Part shown: positions 4,335 through 6,173 of the stretch, piece by piece | Layout: each line of letters starts with the position of its first letter | How positions within the stretch are numbered: the first letter of the stretch is position 1 | Translations under genes and position numbers: made by a program | The notes under the pieces: generated by a model | The model's input: only the letters and a program-made list of their open reading frames with translations | Database searches by the model: none | What the model was told of the DNA's origin: nothing | Assembly: GCA_016791465.1 (NCBI GenBank) | Contig: JAEUWE010000032.1 | Coordinates: 1-6,173, forward strand | DNA: 6,173 nucleotides | Direction: 5' to 3' | DNA from: Pseudobdellovibrionaceae bacterium | Lineage (GTDB): Bacteria; Bdellovibrionota; Bdellovibrionia; Bdellovibrionales; JAMPXM01

Positions 4335-5375
4335 ATGGGATATTTTGAGTCAAGAGATTGGAGGTTTTTGTCATTCAATGTTGAGAACCTCTTCCTCTAT
4401 CTTGACCATGGTCTGACGCAGGATCCAAAGACGTTGACCAAAGAACAGTGGCGGAGAATGTCGTCGGCGCTTGTTGAAAACAAGCCTTTGCAGCAAGTTC
4501 TTGAACTGGCGCGCGCCATTGAAGATACGAACCCTGACTTTGTGATGCTCTGTGAGGTCGGTGGGCGTGAAAGTTTGGCGAACTTCTCTCACTATTTTTT
4601 GGAAGATCGTTACGTACCTCATCTTTTAGAGGGAAACTCGGATCGCGGAATCGATCTTGGATTTTTGGTCAAGCGTGGTCTGCCGTTTAAGTACGACATG
4701 GTCTCGCACCGAAATCGACCACTGGAGTTTCAGTATCCACATGAAAAGCAGTCGCACGAAACCGGTTATCGAGCGTCGCGCAATCACCGCTTTTCGCGCG
4801 ATGTGGTGGAGCTTCGCGTTTTTGAGAACGAGCACCCAGTTTTGGTTCTCATCAATGTGCATTTGAAGTCGCCTCTTGATAAGGATCGCATTGACCCCGG
4901 TGGTCGCGATCGCAGACGAGCGGAATGCGATATGCTCGCGCAGATCTATAAAGAGGCGAGACAGGAAACGGCTGATCTCGCTGGCCACGTGGTGCCGTTC
5001 ATCGTTGGCGGTGACTTTAATGGCGTGGCATATGGGCCCGCTGCCGATCCGGAGTTTGAGGCGCTTGCAACGACGGATCTTCGCTGTGCGCTCGATGTCG
5101 CGGCAGTGCCGGAAGATGATCGATTCACCTGGTGCTACTTTTATGGAAATCGGCCGGGGATGTTTCGGCAAATTGACTATGTTTTCGTATCGCCAGAGCT
5201 TGTCTCGCGAATCGATTCACACATGACGTGGGTATATCGATACAAAGACGAGCTTGGTGTCAATCGGCTGGCTCCGCGCAATGCGAACGAGAAACGAGTG
5301 CTGCCGAGCGATCACTTTCCGGTGGTTGTGACTTTGACCCAAGTACCGCAAACTTCAAAACCCAGCTTGGAATAA
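4335..5375 (+). CDS. Endonuclease/exonuclease/phosphatase (EEP) family protein
   Basis: 346 aa from ATG 4335. EEP-fold enzymes are Mg2+-dependent phosphodiesterases or phosphatases acting on nucleic acids, phospholipids or inositol phosphates. The motifs appear in family order: Phe14-Asn15-Val-Glu-Asn (first strand Asn), Glu74 in Val-Met-Leu-Cys-Glu (metal Glu), His176 in Ile-Asn-Val-His-Leu-Lys, Gly226-Asp227-Phe-Asn229 (catalytic Asp and Asn), Asp281 in Gln-Ile-Asp-Tyr-Val-Phe, and Ser325-Asp326-His327-Phe-Pro (catalytic His). All key residues are present, so it should be active. The absence of a signal peptide suggests a cytoplasmic enzyme, unlike secreted DNases or sphingomyelinases of this fold. 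A charged insert at about 121-155, rich in His, Arg and Glu, could shape substrate choice. The last 64 bp overlap the GNAT gene on the other strand. The substrate cannot be named from sequence alone. Confidence 0.9.
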   Translation: MGYFESRDWRFLSFNVENLFLYLDHGLTQDPKTLTKEQWRRMSSALVENKPLQQVLELARAIEDTNPDFVMLCEVGGRESLANFSHYFLEDRYVPHLLEGNSDRGIDLGFLVKRGLPFKYDMVSHRNRPLEFQYPHEKQSHETGYRASRNHRFSRDVVELRVFENEHPVLVLINVHLKSPLDKDRIDPGGRDRRRAECDMLAQIYKEARQETADLAGHVVPFIVGGDFNGVAYGPAADPEFEALATTDLRCALDVAAVPEDDRFTWCYFYGNRPGMFRQIDYVFVSPELVSRIDSHMTWVYRYKDELGVNRLAPRNANEKRVLPSDHFPVVVTLTQVPQTSKPSLE

Positions 5376-6173
5376 AACTCGGCGCTGCTGACATTGCTGG
5401 AGTCGGCAAAGAGGACGCAGTGCTGAACGGACTCCATGGCGATCTCTTGAACGACCGCATTCATCATCAGTGAACCAAGGCCCGCGCGTCGATGTTTGTG
5501 ATCGATATAGACGAGTGAAATTCGTGTCATCGAATTTTCCGGGTTGAGAACCAGAGAGTTTGAAAGTGCCAGCATGCCGATAGGCTCGGTTGTTGTTGCG
5601 ACGACAAGGTGACCAGTTTTGATCAGATCGAGAACTTCGTGGCGAGTGGACTCGATATCCTGGTGTGTTTCTCGTGCGAAGGCGGTCGACCAGCTGAGCA
5701 CGCGCTCAAAGTCGGCCGATGTTGCTCGCTTGAGTTCAAGTGAAGAGACTGGCTTGGTTGGAGCCGGTCGGCGAAGGCGCACGTCTTGACGAAATTCGAG
5801 CGGCTGCTTTGAGAGACCTTCGAGTAAGCGCTGTTCTCCCATCCAGAAGCGAAATGGAAGCCGAGCCGTCGCCTTATTCCAGAGCGAGAGATCGTGCTCG
5901 AGCGCGGTGGGCTCGCCTGGACTTAGGGCGACAACCATTTCGCCAGGCAGCAGTACGCCGTAGAGACTGCGGCTTGAGCCTTCGTCTTGATAGCGAAACC
6001 ATAGGCCGTGACCTGAGTTCTGTTGCTCTGCCAGCATCAAGACCTGGTGGTGAACAGCGATCCACTCGATACGGCGTTCGCGAGGAACTGTGCCGACGAC
6101 GTCGAGGCGCCACGCGAGCGGGTCGGTGTACCAGAAAAAGCCTTGCGGTTGAGCATTCGGGCGAGTCAGGTCT
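5312..6173 (-). CDS. GNAT-family N-acetyltransferase with N-terminal domain (5' end outside window)
   Basis: The frame is open from the stop at 5314-5312 to the right edge, giving 286 visible codons. The first ATG in the frame (6037) and a TTG at 6040 are unlikely starts: 44 codons of protein-like sequence precede them (Phe-Phe-Trp-Tyr-Thr-Asp-Pro-Leu-Ala-Trp and onward), and neither has a Shine-Dalgarno. The C-terminal GNAT domain spans about 5740-5312. Motif A for the acetyl-CoA pyrophosphate is Arg-Arg-Ala-Gly-Leu-Gly at 5491-5474, preceded by the strand Ile-Ser-Leu-Val-Tyr-Ile. The late motif Phe-Tyr-Ser-Lys-Leu-Gly-Phe is at 5377-5357. The upstream half (6173 to about 5750) forms a separate domain that I do not assign; the layout resembles two-domain GNATs in which a divergent N-terminal GNAT-like domain precedes the active one. 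The acceptor substrate is unknown. It converges with the EEP gene without a terminator. Confidence 0.88.
   Translation of the reverse strand, partial: DLTRPNAQPQGFFWYTDPLAWRLDVVGTVPRERRIEWIAVHHQVLMLAEQQNSGHGLWFRYQDEGSSRSLYGVLLPGEMVVALSPGEPTALEHDLSLWNKATARLPFRFWMGEQRLLEGLSKQPLEFRQDVRLRRPAPTKPVSSLELKRATSADFERVLSWSTAFARETHQDIESTRHEVLDLIKTGHLVVATTTEPIGMLALSNSLVLNPENSMTRISLVYIDHKHRRAGLGSLMMNAVVQEIAMESVQHCVLFADSSNVSSAEFYSKLGFEVCGTWVKVTTTGK

Noticed and set aside
4310..4348. Short 12-aa upstream frame starting ATG-ATG and overlapping the EEP start
   Set aside because: It has only a weak GAAAGAG-like site, no leader-peptide features such as repeated codons, and no attenuator hairpin. It is most likely chance.
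3805..4374. 189-aa open frame on the minus strand, out of frame with the dioxygenase
   Set aside because: Its product is Arg/Pro/Ser-rich with no recognisable pattern, and the overlapping dioxygenase frame has the full set of metal and 2OG residues.
4626..5171. 181-aa open frame antisense to the EEP gene
   Set aside because: The sense strand encodes all EEP catalytic motifs in order. The antisense product has low-complexity basic character and no ribosome site.

Overview
This 6.2-kb window is an ordinary-looking chromosomal stretch of a Gram-negative bacterium. The base composition is near balanced, the Shine-Dalgarno sites are strong GGAGG types, there are two lipoproteins with classical lipoboxes, and several proteins carry signal peptides. 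The gene mix (Mip/FkpA-like FKBP lipoprotein, short orphan lipoprotein, free-standing 2OG dioxygenase, EEP-fold nuclease, GNAT protein) and the compact layout would suit a Bdellovibrionota or other deltaproteobacteria-like genome. That placement is only an inference, because no rRNA or marker gene is present. I see no phage, transposon, CRISPR array, tRNA or rRNA.

Layout. (1) On the minus strand from 2165 down to 1 lies a run of envelope genes. A secreted 422-aa protein with a Cys/His pair resembling a papain or NlpC-like peptidase (897-2165) is followed after 21 bp by a single-pass membrane protein of unknown function (135-875). A weak terminator-like hairpin (107-132) comes next, and then the first 21 codons of another exported or membrane protein that leaves the window (1-63). 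The 21-bp gap contains a perfect 12-bp inverted repeat that includes the stop codon of the first gene and ends at the ATG of the second. (2) A 180-bp divergent spacer separates this run from a plus-strand FKBP-type prolyl isomerase lipoprotein (2346-3062), which ends in a strong intrinsic terminator (3110-3146). (3) A small Tyr-rich lipoprotein (3250-3621) converges with a 2OG-Fe(II) dioxygenase of the Asp/Asn-hydroxylase type (3618-4259, minus); their stop codons overlap. (4) 75 bp away and divergent is an endonuclease/exonuclease/phosphatase-family protein (4335-5375, plus). It converges with, and overlaps by 64 bp, a GNAT acetyltransferase (5312-6173, minus) whose 5' end lies beyond the window.

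How the genes work together. The left half (candidate peptidase, membrane protein, FKBP foldase, small lipoprotein) is weighted toward the periplasm and outer membrane. The right half (dioxygenase, EEP nuclease, GNAT) looks cytoplasmic, and nothing in the sequence ties these three into one pathway. Points most worth a second look: the translation-coupling-like hairpin at 876-903, the 64-bp antisense overlap in which each gene's conserved motif lies opposite the other's C-terminal tail, and the unrecognised Cys/His secreted protein. I found no convincing evidence of a complete undescribed multi-gene system.
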